In this document: in pieces, positions 56,382-64,000 of the stretch | How the letters are laid out: every line of letters starts with the position of its first letter | Position numbering within the stretch: the stretch's first letter is position 1 | DNA from: Lentzea pudingi | GTDB lineage: Bacteria > Actinomycetota > Actinomycetes > Mycobacteriales > Pseudonocardiaceae | Length of the DNA: 64,000 nucleotides | Assembly: GCF_014646255.1 (NCBI RefSeq) | Contig: NZ_BMNC01000007.1 | Coordinates: forward strand, 165,771-229,770 | Reading direction: 5' to 3' | Notes under the pieces: model-generated | What the model saw: only the letters and a program-made list of their open reading frames with translations | Told to the model about the DNA's origin: nothing | Databases searched by the model: none | Made by a program: the position numbers and the translations under genes

Positions 56382-56831
56382 ATGGGTGACAGCTACGTGA
56401 CGTTCCTAGTGCTGGGGATCGTCCTGGTCGTGGTCGACGGCCAGCTGATCTACCACAGCGGCAAGGGATACCTGAGGCGCGCTGCGTACGACGACGAGCA
56501 GGCCGGCGGCATGATGAAGCTGACGGCTGTGCTCTTCCACCTCGTCGTGCTCGGCCTGCTCGCGCTGGTGTCGATCATCGAGGTCGAGACCGGTAGCGCG
56601 GTGAAGAACGTGGTCGTCAAGCTGGGCATCGTGCTGCTGCTCCTGGCACTGGCCCACGGCGCGACGATGGCGATCCTGGCCAGGATTCGGGATCGTCAGA
56701 TGCAGCAGCAACTCGCTGACCAGATGGCCGAGGAACACCGCATCTACGAGGAACGGCAAGAGGAACGTCAGGCTCACATCGGCGAACCGCGACCCGCACC
56801 CAAGATCGAGTCGCCTTACTCACCCAAGTAA
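56382..56831 (+). CDS. Small membrane protein with coiled-coil tail
   Basis: 149 residues with three membrane helices (about 5-24, 48-66, 78-97) and a C-terminal charged tail (RIRDRQMQQQLADQMAEEHR, IYEERQEERQAHIGEPRPAP). No family is recognised. The start codon is 37 bp from the divergent dynamin start, so the promoters overlap. Its end overlaps the convergent GntR gene by 16 bp. Confidence 0.7.
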   Translation: MGDSYVTFLVLGIVLVVVDGQLIYHSGKGYLRRAAYDDEQAGGMMKLTAVLFHLVVLGLLALVSIIEVETGSAVKNVVVKLGIVLLLLALAHGATMAILARIRDRQMQQQLADQMAEEHRIYEERQEERQAHIGEPRPAPKIESPYSPK

Positions 56832-57184
56832 TGGGCTCGCACGGCGTTCAGCGTCTCCCCCTCGCTGGCGCCGAGTGACCGAGCGATGGCGACGAACTCC
56901 GCCGCGGCGGCGGAGAGCGGGTCCGGTGCATGCGAAGGCAGGGCAGCCACCACGGTGCCCTGCCTTCGTCCTGTCGTGATCACGCCCGAGGTCTCCAGCT
57001 CCCGGTAGGCCCGCGCGACGGTGCCGGCGGCGAGCCCGAGGTCGGCGGCGAGCTGCCGGATCGTCGGCAGGCGGGACCCGACCGGGAGCACCCCGCCGTT
57101 GATCAACCGGACGAGCTGGTCCCGGACCTGGCGCCACGGCGGGACACCGTTCTCGACGTCGACGACGATCCGGGGAGCGCTCAC
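56816..57184 (-). CDS. GntR family regulator, YtrA type
   Basis: 122 residues from the GTG at 57184. The winged HTH is ENGVPPWRQVRDQLVRLING, LPTIRQLAADLGLAAGTVAR, AYRELETSGVITTGRRQGTV, followed only by a short helical tail (about 80-122), which is the YtrA subfamily form. YtrA regulators usually control ABC transporters of membrane-active compounds. Here it is coupled (GTGA overlap) to a membrane-protein gene and no ABC ATPase is present. The operator found upstream of the membrane gene is a likely target. Confidence 0.85.
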   Translation of the reverse strand: MSAPRIVVDVENGVPPWRQVRDQLVRLINGGVLPVGSRLPTIRQLAADLGLAAGTVARAYRELETSGVITTGRRQGTVVAALPSHAPDPLSAAAAEFVAIARSLGASEGETLNAVRAHYLGE

Positions 57185-57849
57185 CGCACAATCTTCTTGG
57201 ACACGACGTTCGTGTTGGCCATCAGGACCCACGCGACGATGCCGGCTAACAGGAATCCGCCGCCGATGAGCGCACCGACCATGGCCGCGCCGATGCCCGC
57301 CGACACGTGCACGCTGCGGGTGCGCAGCGCCCGGTCGACCTCCTCGTCCCCGTCCGCCGGACGGGCGACCGCCGCCCACATGACCGTCGCGACCGCGGCG
57401 ACCGACACGACGAACACCGGCAACTGCTCGATCTCGAGCCTCACGAGCAGCCAGCCCAGCCCGAACAGCACGATCACCGCGTACGCGCCCAGCACGTACT
57501 GCGAGCCGATGTCGAACAGGCCGCGCGGGGTGAGCGAGGCGACCCGCTGACGGCCCTCGCGCGGCAGCGACAACGCGATCAGCTCCGCCAGCAAGGTGCC
57601 CCCGAGCACGACCGCCGCGAACGACCCGACGCCGCGGCCGCTCGCGAACGGCACGAACGACAGGCCGACGAAGAGCCACGGGTAGTGCAGCCGCCGGCGC
57701 TTCAGGTACCGGACCGCGTCGTCGATCTGCGCCGGCGTCGGATCGGACACCTTCCAGCTCTTCAGCAAGCGCTTGCCGGTCGACCGCGTGGGCCACAGGG
57801 CGACCAGCAGCACCAACCCGACCCCAGCGGCCCACAGGACGTCGTACAT
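57181..57849 (-). CDS. Multi-pass membrane protein coupled to the YtrA-type regulator
   Basis: 222 residues with about six hydrophobic segments, including VLWAAGVGLVLLVALWPT, VGSFAAVVLGGTLLAELIAL, YVLGAYAVIVLFGLGWLLVR and GAAMVGALIGGGFLLAGIVA. No known domain is recognised. Its stop overlaps the GntR start, and an imperfect palindrome 17 bp upstream of its ATG looks like the operator. GGGGGTTCGCC precedes the start. It may be a membrane partner of, or be controlled by, the regulator. Confidence 0.7.
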   Translation of the reverse strand: MYDVLWAAGVGLVLLVALWPTRSTGKRLLKSWKVSDPTPAQIDDAVRYLKRRRLHYPWLFVGLSFVPFASGRGVGSFAAVVLGGTLLAELIALSLPREGRQRVASLTPRGLFDIGSQYVLGAYAVIVLFGLGWLLVRLEIEQLPVFVVSVAAVATVMWAAVARPADGDEEVDRALRTRSVHVSAGIGAAMVGALIGGGFLLAGIVAWVLMANTNVVSKKIVR

Positions 57850-57865
57850 GGCGAACCCCCGAACT

Positions 57866-57887
57866 TTGTATCAACCCCTCGACACAA
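57866..57887. promoter_or_regulatory. YtrA-type operator
   Basis: TTGTATCAA (57866-57874) and TCGACACAA (57879-57887) are inverted copies at 7 of 9 positions around CCCC. The element sits 17 bp upstream of the membrane-protein ATG and resembles the TTGT...ACAA sites bound by YtrA-type regulators. Confidence 0.6.
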
Positions 57888-57965
57888 TAACTCACACTGA
57901 AGTCGTACGCGGCGTCAACCCGTGGCGCGACGCGAGGGAGTTCGATCCGCACCTAATCTTGTCCG

Positions 57966-59141
57966 GTGCGGAGGTTCAGCCTGTGGATGAAGGCTCACCC
58001 GGCGTTCGGGGACTCCCTGATCGCCGGCATTCTGCTGATCTTCGACATGGGCTTCGGGGTCGCGGGGATCGACCGCGGGGTGTCGTTCTCGGCATTCCTC
58101 GCGGTGACCCTGCTGATGGTCGGGCCGGTGCCCTTCCGCAGGTACCACCCGCTCGGCACCAGCTACCTGATCCTCGGTGGCGCGTTCCTGCAGCTGTTCA
58201 CGCATGGCGGCTCCGACGGCATCCCCGTGCGCATGTCCGACTTCGCGCTGGCCATCGCGCTCTACACGCTGGTCGCGTACACGAACCGCAAGACGGCGCT
58301 GATCTACTCGGGCTGGCTGCTGGCCGGCACGTTGCTCTGGGCGATCTTCCAGGTCGGCGAGATCCAGGCCGTGTTCCTGGTGTTCTTCGTGTTCATGATC
58401 TTCGGCTTCAGCTGGGCCATGGGCGAGTTCATCGGCGCCCGCCGCGCCTACCAGCGGGAGATGGAACAGCGCCTGCTCCTGCTGGAGACCGAGCGCGACC
58501 AGCAGGCCAAGATCGCGGTGGGCGAGGAGCGGTCCCGGATAGCTCGTGAACTGCACGACGTCGTCGCGCACGCGGTGAGCGTGATGATCGTCCACGCCGA
58601 CGGCGCCGCGTACACGATCAGGTCCCAGCCCGAGGTGGCCGAGAACGCGGTCCGCACGATCGCCGACACCGGCCGCCTGGCGCTGACCGAGATGCGCCGC
58701 CTGCTGGGTGTTCTGCGTAGCGAGGACGCCGAGACGCAGTGGGCTCCGCAGCCCGACGCACGGGGTGTGGTCGAGCTGGCCGAGAACACCCGCGCGGCCG
58801 GGGTCCCGGTGCGCCTGGAGATCAACGGCGACGTGGACGACCTCCCCGTCGGCGTCGGCCTGAGCATCTACCGGATCGTGCAGGAAGCACTGACGAACAT
58901 CATCAAGCACGCTGGAGCGGGCACGACCGCCCTGGTCCGCCTCGCGCGCACGCCGGAGGAGCTGCGGCTCGAAGTGATCGACAACGGCTTCGGCACCCCC
59001 CACGACGTGGTCAAGGTGTCGGGCGGCAACGGACTGATCGGCATGAGGGAAAGGGCAGCGGTGCTGGGCGGGGAGTTCGAGGCGGGCCCCAATCCAGGCG
59101 GGGGCTGGCGCGTGCGCGCGACATTCCCGCTCGCCGCATAG
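57966..59141 (+). CDS. Two-component sensor histidine kinase (HisKA_3)
   Basis: 391 residues, GTG start. Five or six membrane segments lie in residues 15-152. A coiled linker is followed by the HisKA_3 helix with H197 in ARELHDVVAHAVSVMIVHAD. The ATPase domain has YRIVQEALTNIIKHAG (N-box), VIDNGFGTPH (G1) and GNGLIGMRERAAVLGG (G2). The acidic linker after H-box carries TEMRRLLGVLRSEDAE. This is the standard actinobacterial NarL-partner kinase; the stimulus is not known, but the membrane part suggests envelope sensing. The response regulator follows after 9 bp. Confidence 0.92.
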   Translation: MRRFSLWMKAHPAFGDSLIAGILLIFDMGFGVAGIDRGVSFSAFLAVTLLMVGPVPFRRYHPLGTSYLILGGAFLQLFTHGGSDGIPVRMSDFALAIALYTLVAYTNRKTALIYSGWLLAGTLLWAIFQVGEIQAVFLVFFVFMIFGFSWAMGEFIGARRAYQREMEQRLLLLETERDQQAKIAVGEERSRIARELHDVVAHAVSVMIVHADGAAYTIRSQPEVAENAVRTIADTGRLALTEMRRLLGVLRSEDAETQWAPQPDARGVVELAENTRAAGVPVRLEINGDVDDLPVGVGLSIYRIVQEALTNIIKHAGAGTTALVRLARTPEELRLEVIDNGFGTPHDVVKVSGGNGLIGMRERAAVLGGEFEAGPNPGGGWRVRATFPLAA

Positions 59142-59150
59142 GGTGATCGA

Positions 59151-59807
59151 GTGATTCGGGTGCTGCTGGTCGACGACCAGGAACTCATGCGCATGGGCTT
59201 CCGCATGGTGCTGGGCGCGCAGGAGGACATCGACGTGATCGGCGAGGCCGCGGACGGCCTCGACGCCGTGCAGATGGCCGACAAGCTGCGTCCCGACGTC
59301 GTGCTGATGGACGTGCGCATGCCCGTGATGGACGGCGTGGAGGCGACCAAGCGGATCGCCGAGGCCGACACCGCGAAGGTGCTGGTCATGACGACGTTCG
59401 ACATGGACGAGTACGCGTTGTCGGCGCTGCGCAACGGCGCCAGCGGGTTCCTGCTGAAGGACACCCCGCCGTCCGACCTCGTGTCGGCCCTGCGCGCGGT
59501 GGCCTCGGGTGACGCGGTGGTCTCGCCATCGGTGACCAAGCGGCTGCTGGGCCGGTTCCTCGGCGACGGCGGCGGTGAGCTGCGGGACGCCTCGATGCTC
59601 GACGTGCTGACCGAACGCGAGCGCGAGGTGCTCGTGCTGATCGCGAAGGGCCTGTCGAACACCGAGATCGCCCGCAAGCTCTTCCTGTCGGAGGCGACGG
59701 TGAAGACGCACGTCGGGCGGATCCTCGCGAAGCTGGAGCTGCGAGACCGGGTGCAGGCCGTGGTGCTGGCCTACGAGACCGGTCTCGTCCGCCCCGGCGA
59801 CGCCTAG
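59151..59807 (+). CDS. NarL/LuxR-type response regulator
   Basis: 218 residues, GTG start. The receiver domain has DDQ (D8, D9), the phosphorylation site D54 in VVLMDVRMPVMDGV, and K in FLLKDTPPSD. The DNA-binding LuxR domain at about 150-210 reads LTEREREVLVLIAKGLSNTE, IARKLFLSEATVKTHVGRIL. It pairs with the kinase upstream. No binding site could be assigned in the window. The 3' end overlaps the SDR gene by 4 bp. Confidence 0.94.
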   Translation: MIRVLLVDDQELMRMGFRMVLGAQEDIDVIGEAADGLDAVQMADKLRPDVVLMDVRMPVMDGVEATKRIAEADTAKVLVMTTFDMDEYALSALRNGASGFLLKDTPPSDLVSALRAVASGDAVVSPSVTKRLLGRFLGDGGGELRDASMLDVLTEREREVLVLIAKGLSNTEIARKLFLSEATVKTHVGRILAKLELRDRVQAVVLAYETGLVRPGDA

Positions 59808-60724
59808 CGGTACTTCTCCGGGTCAGCGTCGACCGTCTGGCCCGCCATCCGCGGCTTCACGACGTCGTCCCACCAGTGGCCCCAGTCGGGCTGCGAGCCG
59901 TCGAGGTCGGTGAACCCGTACTCGCGCTTGAGCTTCCACGACGACAGGCACTGGCCCGAGAACCGCCGGCGGTCCTTGTCGGCCGCGAGGTGCACGATGC
60001 CGCGGCCGAGGTAGTGCGGCGTCTCGGACAACGCGTAGTCCGGCACCTTCTCGATCGCGTCACGCCAATTCGCCTCCGTGACGCCGAAGCCCTCCAGCAT
60101 CTGCTCGGACCGCAGGAACCCCGGAGTGGCCGCCAGCGCCGTCACGTTCGGGTGGTCCTTCAGGTCCTTGGCCAGCACCTCGCCGAACCGCCGCACGGTG
60201 TTCTTCACCGCGTCGTACGGGAGGTTCACGAAGTACGCCTCGCCGTCTTCTCCGTCGGTCACCTCGACCACGAGGCCGTCGTCGGACCTCAACAGGATCG
60301 GCATCAGCTTGTGGATGGCGATCAGGTGCGTCTCGACGCCGTTGCGCCACATGTGCAGCTGCTTGTCGAGGTCGTGCTCCCAGAACTTGCCCCACTCGAC
60401 GAGGTTCTCGCCACCCCAGGCGTTGTCGATGAAGATGTCGAGCCGGTCGATCCGCGCGGCCAGAGCGTCCACATCGGACGGATTCGTGAGGTCGCACCGG
60501 ACGGCGATGCCCTTGCCACCGGCCGCGTCAACCAGCTCGGCGGTCTCCTCGATCGTCTCCGACCGCCCGATCTCGGACTGCTGCTCCCGCGTGGTCCGGC
60601 CGGCGACGAACACGGTCGCTCCTGCCGCTCCGAGCTCCACTGCGATCGCTCGTCCCGCACCGCGCGTGGCGCCGGTGACGACCGCGACCTTCCCGCTCAG
60701 ATCAGGGTTACTTCTTGACGACAC
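59804..60724 (-). CDS. SDR family oxidoreductase (third gene of TetR operon)
   Basis: 306 residues. The cofactor motif is VTGATRGAGRAIAVELGAAG (residues 16-35), and NAWGG replaces the usual NNAG (FIDNAWGGENL). YFVNLPYDAVKNTVRRFGEV supplies the Tyr-Lys pair in a YxxxK pattern. The long C-terminal part (ADKDRRRFSGQCLSSWKLKR) is typical of one actinobacterial SDR group. The start is 17 bp inside the upstream PPOX gene end, so the two are coupled. Substrate unknown. Confidence 0.85.
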   Translation of the reverse strand: MSSRSNPDLSGKVAVVTGATRGAGRAIAVELGAAGATVFVAGRTTREQQSEIGRSETIEETAELVDAAGGKGIAVRCDLTNPSDVDALAARIDRLDIFIDNAWGGENLVEWGKFWEHDLDKQLHMWRNGVETHLIAIHKLMPILLRSDDGLVVEVTDGEDGEAYFVNLPYDAVKNTVRRFGEVLAKDLKDHPNVTALAATPGFLRSEQMLEGFGVTEANWRDAIEKVPDYALSETPHYLGRGIVHLAADKDRRRFSGQCLSSWKLKREYGFTDLDGSQPDWGHWWDDVVKPRMAGQTVDADPEKYR

Positions 60725-61187
60725 GGTGAGTTCCCCTTCCCTCGTGCCAAGAGAGGACGACCATCCCGTCGCCCTCGACGACGAGCTGCACGACCTCGGT
60801 GACGTCGAACCGGAACAGGTCGATCTCCTCCGGCTTCGGTCGCCACTCCGTGCGCTCGAACAGCTCGTCCAGGTAGGTCTCCTTGTCCGTCCAGAACTCG
60901 GCGGTGCCGCTGATCTTCGCGTCCCCCGCCTCCGTCATGGACGCGGTCGTGGTCATGCAGTGCAGCGCGAACCTCGGGTCGCGCCGCAAGTCCTTCGACT
61001 TCAACGAGTTCAGCATCATGCCCGCCCACACCTCACCGCGCGTGAAGTCCGGTTCCACGCCGCTGATGCGCGGCGAGCCGTCCTTGCGCAGCGTCGCGAG
61101 CAACGCGTGCCGGTCCGCGGCGAACCGGCTCTCCACGAACGCGGCCATTTCCGGCTGTTCCGCCGTGAACTCCGCCCAGGTGGCCAT
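60708..61187 (-). CDS. Pyridoxamine 5'-phosphate oxidase-like protein
   Basis: 159 residues from the ATG at 61187. FMN/F420-binding split-barrel pattern: AADRHALLATLRKDGSPRIS, MMLNSLKSKDLRRDPRFALH, and a C-terminal FDVTEVVQLVVEGDGMVVLS. Its ATG overlaps the TetR stop (TGATG), and its end overlaps the SDR start. Family members reduce or oxidise flavins, haem-derived or xenobiotic molecules; the substrate is not known. Confidence 0.82.
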   Translation of the reverse strand: MATWAEFTAEQPEMAAFVESRFAADRHALLATLRKDGSPRISGVEPDFTRGEVWAGMMLNSLKSKDLRRDPRFALHCMTTTASMTEAGDAKISGTAEFWTDKETYLDELFERTEWRPKPEEIDLFRFDVTEVVQLVVEGDGMVVLSWHEGRGTHRVVKK

Positions 61188-61714
61188 CAACGCATCCCTT
61201 CCAGCACCAGATCGATGTCCTCGGACATGCGGGCCAGCAGGTCGCCGCGCGGGCGTACCGACCAGTCCATCGAGATCCCGTACACCAGCGCGGCGAGCAC
61301 GCGGGCCGCGTTCGGCGGCAGGTCCTCGGCCGCACACAGGACCTCCAGCTCCTCCTCCAGCGCCGCGTAGTGCAGCGCCAGCAACGCGCGCAGTTCCGGG
61401 TCGATCAGGTCGACCCCGAGCTGCGCCAAGTTGTTCGTGGCGACCTCCGGGTCGTTGAGGCGGTCGAACCACATCATCAGCGCGGCCCGGACGCTTCCCG
61501 CCTCGCGCATCCGGCGCACGACCTCTTCGGTGCCCGCCTTCGTGAGCGCCTGCAGCAGGCCGCTCTTGGACCCGAACCGCTTCGCCACCGCCCCCACCGA
61601 CACCCCGGCCTCCGCCGCCACGTCCGCGACGGTGAACTCCGGCCCGCGACGGTCGATGACGGCCTCGACGGCGTTCAGGATCCGTTCGTCGGTGATGGTG
61701 CGAGGTCGTGCCAC
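61187..61714 (-). CDS. TetR family regulator
   Basis: 175 residues. The HTH is ERILNAVEAVIDRRGPEFTV, ADVAAEAGVSVGAVAKRFGS, KSGLLQAL. The C-terminal domain (MMWFDRLNDPEVATNNLAQL) is helical. It is the first gene of a three-gene operon (TetR - PPOX - SDR) joined by overlaps. A perfect 9-bp inverted repeat directly upstream is the probable autoregulatory operator. Confidence 0.87.
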   Translation of the reverse strand: MARPRTITDERILNAVEAVIDRRGPEFTVADVAAEAGVSVGAVAKRFGSKSGLLQALTKAGTEEVVRRMREAGSVRAALMMWFDRLNDPEVATNNLAQLGVDLIDPELRALLALHYAALEEELEVLCAAEDLPPNAARVLAALVYGISMDWSVRPRGDLLARMSEDIDLVLEGMR

Positions 61715-61718
61715 GCCA

Positions 61719-61740
61719 TTAGTGAACCACAGTTCACTAA
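61719..61740. promoter_or_regulatory. Perfect palindromic TetR operator
   Basis: TTAGTGAAC (61719-61727) and GTTCACTAA (61732-61740) are exact inverted copies around CACA. It begins 5 bp upstream of the TetR start and is shared with the divergent HAD gene starting at 61763. Confidence 0.8.
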
Positions 61741-61762
61741 CCTTCGCCTAGGGTGATGCCGC

Positions 61763-62545
61763 GTGACCTGGAGACCGCGAATGATCGCGCTGGACATCGA
61801 CGGAACCCTGACCCCGGTCGGCTCGAACGAGATCCCGCCCGCCGTGAAGGCGGCCGTCACCCGTGCCGCCGACCACGGCGCCCACGTCGTGCTGTGCACC
61901 GGCCGCAGCCTCATCGGGATCACCGCGGTCGCCGCGCAACTGCCCGTCTCGTACGCCGTGTGCTCGAACGGCGCCGTGTGGTGGGACCCTGCGACCTCGT
62001 CGGTGACCAGGCGGACGACGTTCGATCCCGGTCCGACCATCAAGACGCTGCAGGCGCTGCTGCCGAACTCGGTGTTCGCCGTGGAGAAGACCGGCGTCGG
62101 CAGCCTGTCGCTCGGCGAGTTCCTGCCGGGTGACCTGTGGGGCGAGACGAGGCAGGTGACGTTCGAGGAGATGGCGGTGCCCACCCCGCGGCTGGTCATG
62201 CGCTGGCTCGGCCACACGCCGGCCGAGCTGTCGTTCGCCGTGCGGGAGCTGGAACTGCCGGGCGTCGAGTGGAACGTCGACCACACCGAGGCGTGGCTGA
62301 CCGCGGTGCCGCCCAACGTCTCGAAGGGCACGGCGCTGGACGAGCTCAGCGCCTCGCTGGGCATCAGCCCGCAGGACGCGCTCGCGATCGGGGACGGCTC
62401 GAACGACGTCGAGATGCTGACGTGGGCCGGGCTCGGGGTCGCGATGGGACAGGCACCGGCACACGTCCAGGCGGTCGCGGACGAGGTGGCGCCGACCGTG
62501 CTGGAGGACGGCGCCGCCCAGGCGCTGAACCGCTTCTTCCCCTAG
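61763..62545 (+). CDS. HAD-superfamily Cof-type phosphatase
   Basis: 260 residues from the GTG at 61763; ATG 61781 is the alternative. Motif I is ALDIDGTLTP (Asp nucleophile and acid), motif II VVLCTGRSLIG, motif III VSKGTALDELSASLGI, motif IV AIGDGSNDVEMLTWAGLGVA. It is a HAD-IIB Cof-type enzyme, like the protein at 10.8 kb, acting on an unknown phosphorylated metabolite. The promoter area is shared with the TetR operon. Its end overlaps the next, convergent gene by 4 bp. Confidence 0.88.
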   Translation: MTWRPRMIALDIDGTLTPVGSNEIPPAVKAAVTRAADHGAHVVLCTGRSLIGITAVAAQLPVSYAVCSNGAVWWDPATSSVTRRTTFDPGPTIKTLQALLPNSVFAVEKTGVGSLSLGEFLPGDLWGETRQVTFEEMAVPTPRLVMRWLGHTPAELSFAVRELELPGVEWNVDHTEAWLTAVPPNVSKGTALDELSASLGISPQDALAIGDGSNDVEMLTWAGLGVAMGQAPAHVQAVADEVAPTVLEDGAAQALNRFFP

Positions 62546-62985
62546 TCCGACACGTTCTGCTTGGCGACGACCTTGTCGATCTTCACCCGGACCACCATCT
62601 CGCCGGGTACGCCGTTGCGTTCGGCGTAGGCGTCGGCCTGGTCGTCGCCCATGTACCGCGCGGCCGTGCGGCCTGCCCAGTACTTGAGCTGCTCGGCGTC
62701 CTCGTCCACCACGGCCTGGCCGGTGATCGTGACGAAGTTGAACGGCGGCGTCTCGTCGTCGAAGCACAGGGCCACGCGGCCGTCGCGCAGGATCGACTTG
62801 CCCTTGATCGTGTCGCGGGCGGTCAGGAAGACCAGATCCGGTCCGTCGAGGTCCACCCAGACCGGGGCGACGTGCGGTGAGCCGTCCTTGCGGGTGACGG
62901 CGAGCTTGGCGGTGCGGGCGGGTTTGGCCAGGACGAACTCGCGCCACCAGCCGTCGGGCGCCTCCGTGTATCCCATGTGGCTCAT
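62542..62985 (-). CDS. PPOX-class F420/FMN-dependent oxidoreductase-like protein
   Basis: 147 residues: KPARTAKLAVTRKDGSPHVA, PVWVDLDGPDLVFLTARDTI, KGKSILRDGRVALCFDDETP, then VRVKIDKVVAKQNVSD. This is the split-barrel of the Rv1155/PPOX group that uses F420 or FMN. The ATG at 62985 is used; an ATG three codons in is possible. It lies convergent to the HAD gene and alone. Confidence 0.85.
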   Translation of the reverse strand: MSHMGYTEAPDGWWREFVLAKPARTAKLAVTRKDGSPHVAPVWVDLDGPDLVFLTARDTIKGKSILRDGRVALCFDDETPPFNFVTITGQAVVDEDAEQLKYWAGRTAARYMGDDQADAYAERNGVPGEMVVRVKIDKVVAKQNVSD

Positions 62986-63107
62986 TCAACTACGACGGAG
63001 GTAGCGGCACCCGGCGACGGAAGTTGACGCGGACCGCAGACCGCAGGTCGATGTGCGCGCACCCCTCGGAGCGTCAGAGTGATCCCATCACCGAGAGGGG
63101 AAAGCCC

Positions 63108-64000
63108 ATGATCGAGGCAATCGGCCTCACCAAGAGATACGGCAGGACGGTCGCGGTCGACGACCTGTCGTTCACCGTCCAACCTGGACGGGTGACCGGA
63201 TTCCTCGGTCCGAACGGCGCCGGCAAGTCGACCACGATGCGGATGATCCTGGGGCTCGACCGTCCGACGGCAGGCCGCGTGCTGATCGACGGGAAGCCCT
63301 ACACCGAGCTCAACCGTCCACTGCAGACGGTCGGAGCGCTGCTCGACGCCAAGTGGGTTCACCCGAACCGCTCCGCCCGCGCTCACCTGCGTTGGCTCGC
63401 CAAGTCCAACAACCTGCCCGGGAACCGTGTGGACCAGGTCCTCGAGGCCGTCGGCCTCACGCAGGTCGCGGGCAAGAACGCCGGTGGGTTCTCGCTCGGC
63501 ATGTCGCAGCGGCTGGGGATCGCCGCGGCACTGCTGGGTGACCCGAAGGTGCTGCTGTTCGACGAGCCGGTCAACGGCCTGGACCCCGAGGGCATCCTCT
63601 GGATCCGCACGTTCATGCAGAACCTCGCCGCCGAGGGCCGCACGGTCCTGGTGTCGAGCCACCTGCTGTCGGAGATGGCCGTGACGGCCAGCGAGCTCAT
63701 CGTGATCGGCCGGGGGAAGCTGATCACGCAGAGCAGCACGCAGGAGTTCATCGACAGCGCGACGGGCAACACGGTTCTCGTGCGCAGCCCTCAGTTGTTC
63801 AAGCTCGGCCCGTTGCTCGTCGACAAGGGCTTCACGGTTCGTGACGGTGCGGACGGCTCGTTCTCCGTATCGGGTGCGACCAGCGACCAGATCGGGGACA
63901 TCGCCGCTGCGAACGGTGTCGTCCTGCACGAGCTGAGCCCCCAGCGCGGTTCGCTCGAAGAGGCGTTCATGCAGCTGACCGGCGATGCTGTCGAGTACCA
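63108..64000 (+). CDS. ABC transporter ATP-binding protein (3' end beyond the right edge)
   Basis: The visible 297 residues include Walker A GFLGPNGAGKSTTMRMILGL, the signature GGFSLGMSQRLGIAAALLGD, Walker B VLLFDEPVNGLDPEGILWIR and the H-loop VSSHLLSEM. The C-terminus (RGSLEEAFMQLTGDAVEYQ) is nearly complete, so only a few residues are missing. It is a CcmA/NatA-type exporter ATPase; the permease gene should follow beyond the edge. GAGAGGGGAAAG precedes the ATG at 63108. Confidence 0.92.
   Translation, partial: MIEAIGLTKRYGRTVAVDDLSFTVQPGRVTGFLGPNGAGKSTTMRMILGLDRPTAGRVLIDGKPYTELNRPLQTVGALLDAKWVHPNRSARAHLRWLAKSNNLPGNRVDQVLEAVGLTQVAGKNAGGFSLGMSQRLGIAAALLGDPKVLLFDEPVNGLDPEGILWIRTFMQNLAAEGRTVLVSSHLLSEMAVTASELIVIGRGKLITQSSTQEFIDSATGNTVLVRSPQLFKLGPLLVDKGFTVRDGADGSFSVSGATSDQIGDIAAANGVVLHELSPQRGSLEEAFMQLTGDAVEY

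Overview
The window reads as chromosome of a high-GC filamentous actinomycete, most likely Pseudonocardiales (Lentzea/Saccharothrix-like). This is inferred from the strong GC bias, frequent GTG starts, GTP-type PEP carboxykinase, a bkd-type E1a/E1b/E2 operon, paired dynamin-like GTPases, F420-type PPOX proteins, and a FabG4/HtdX/thiolase block resembling the mycobacterial Rv0241c-Rv0243 locus. No rRNA, tRNA, CRISPR array, prophage or recognisable transposase gene was seen. Most of the region looks like ordinary core or shell chromosome with small accessory insertions.

Layout. 1-4.7 kb (minus): DUF1206 membrane protein (cut by the left edge), VanW-family surface protein, GroES-like protein and an NHL-repeat thioredoxin. 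4.6-5.8 kb (plus): a VapBC50-type toxin-antitoxin pair lying exactly between two perfect 32-bp direct repeats. It splits an operon (pentapeptide protein - DUF4259 - NHL thioredoxin - GroES-like) whose stop/start overlap can still be read in the repeat. 7-14.6 kb: FAD oxidoreductase, dienelactone hydrolase, SDR plus divergent TetR, HAD phosphatase, NYN-type protein, S37-type secreted peptidase, 3-HIBDH-like dehydrogenase and a 48-aa protein. A 165-bp imperfect palindrome with CTAG ends sits between two of these genes. 14.7-17 kb: AAA ATPase, SIMPL protein, small hypothetical. 17-23 kb: fatty-acyl metabolism regulon (thiolase, FabG4, HtdX, TetR, SCP2, acyl-CoA dehydrogenase) with a duplicated two-box operator. 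23-28 kb: MerR regulator and the bkd operon.

28.4-34.4 kb: M20 peptidase, an AlbA_2/RecG-like regulator behind an iteron-like repeat array, and a GH63/MGH1-like glycosidase. 34.6-37.1 kb: polar amino-acid ABC importer (lipoprotein, permease, ATPase). 37.1-42.3 kb: large beta-helix-like membrane protein, a shortened GH38-like protein lacking the catalytic motifs, and a ROK kinase followed by a 34/35-bp tandem repeat. 43-48 kb: a candidate pyroglutamate-utilisation cluster (PxpA, GntR/FCD regulator, DUF3311 plus MctP-like symporter, secreted pyroglutamyl-peptidase-like protein) and a septum-formation-type lipoprotein.

49-52.6 kb: a cluster of six DnaA-box-like sites, PEP carboxykinase, a Ca-binding-loop protein and an orphan Imm32-like protein. 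52.6-56.3 kb: dynamin - GrpE-like - dynamin operon. 56.4-59.8 kb: small membrane proteins, a YtrA-type GntR regulator with its operator, and a two-component system. 59.8-64 kb: TetR - PPOX - SDR operon with a perfect palindromic operator, HAD phosphatase, F420/FMN-type PPOX protein and an ABC ATPase cut by the right edge.

The strongest candidates for something undescribed are the repeat-bounded VapBC50 cassette, the isolated DnaA-box cluster, the shared two-box operator, and the iteron array in front of the AlbA_2 regulator.
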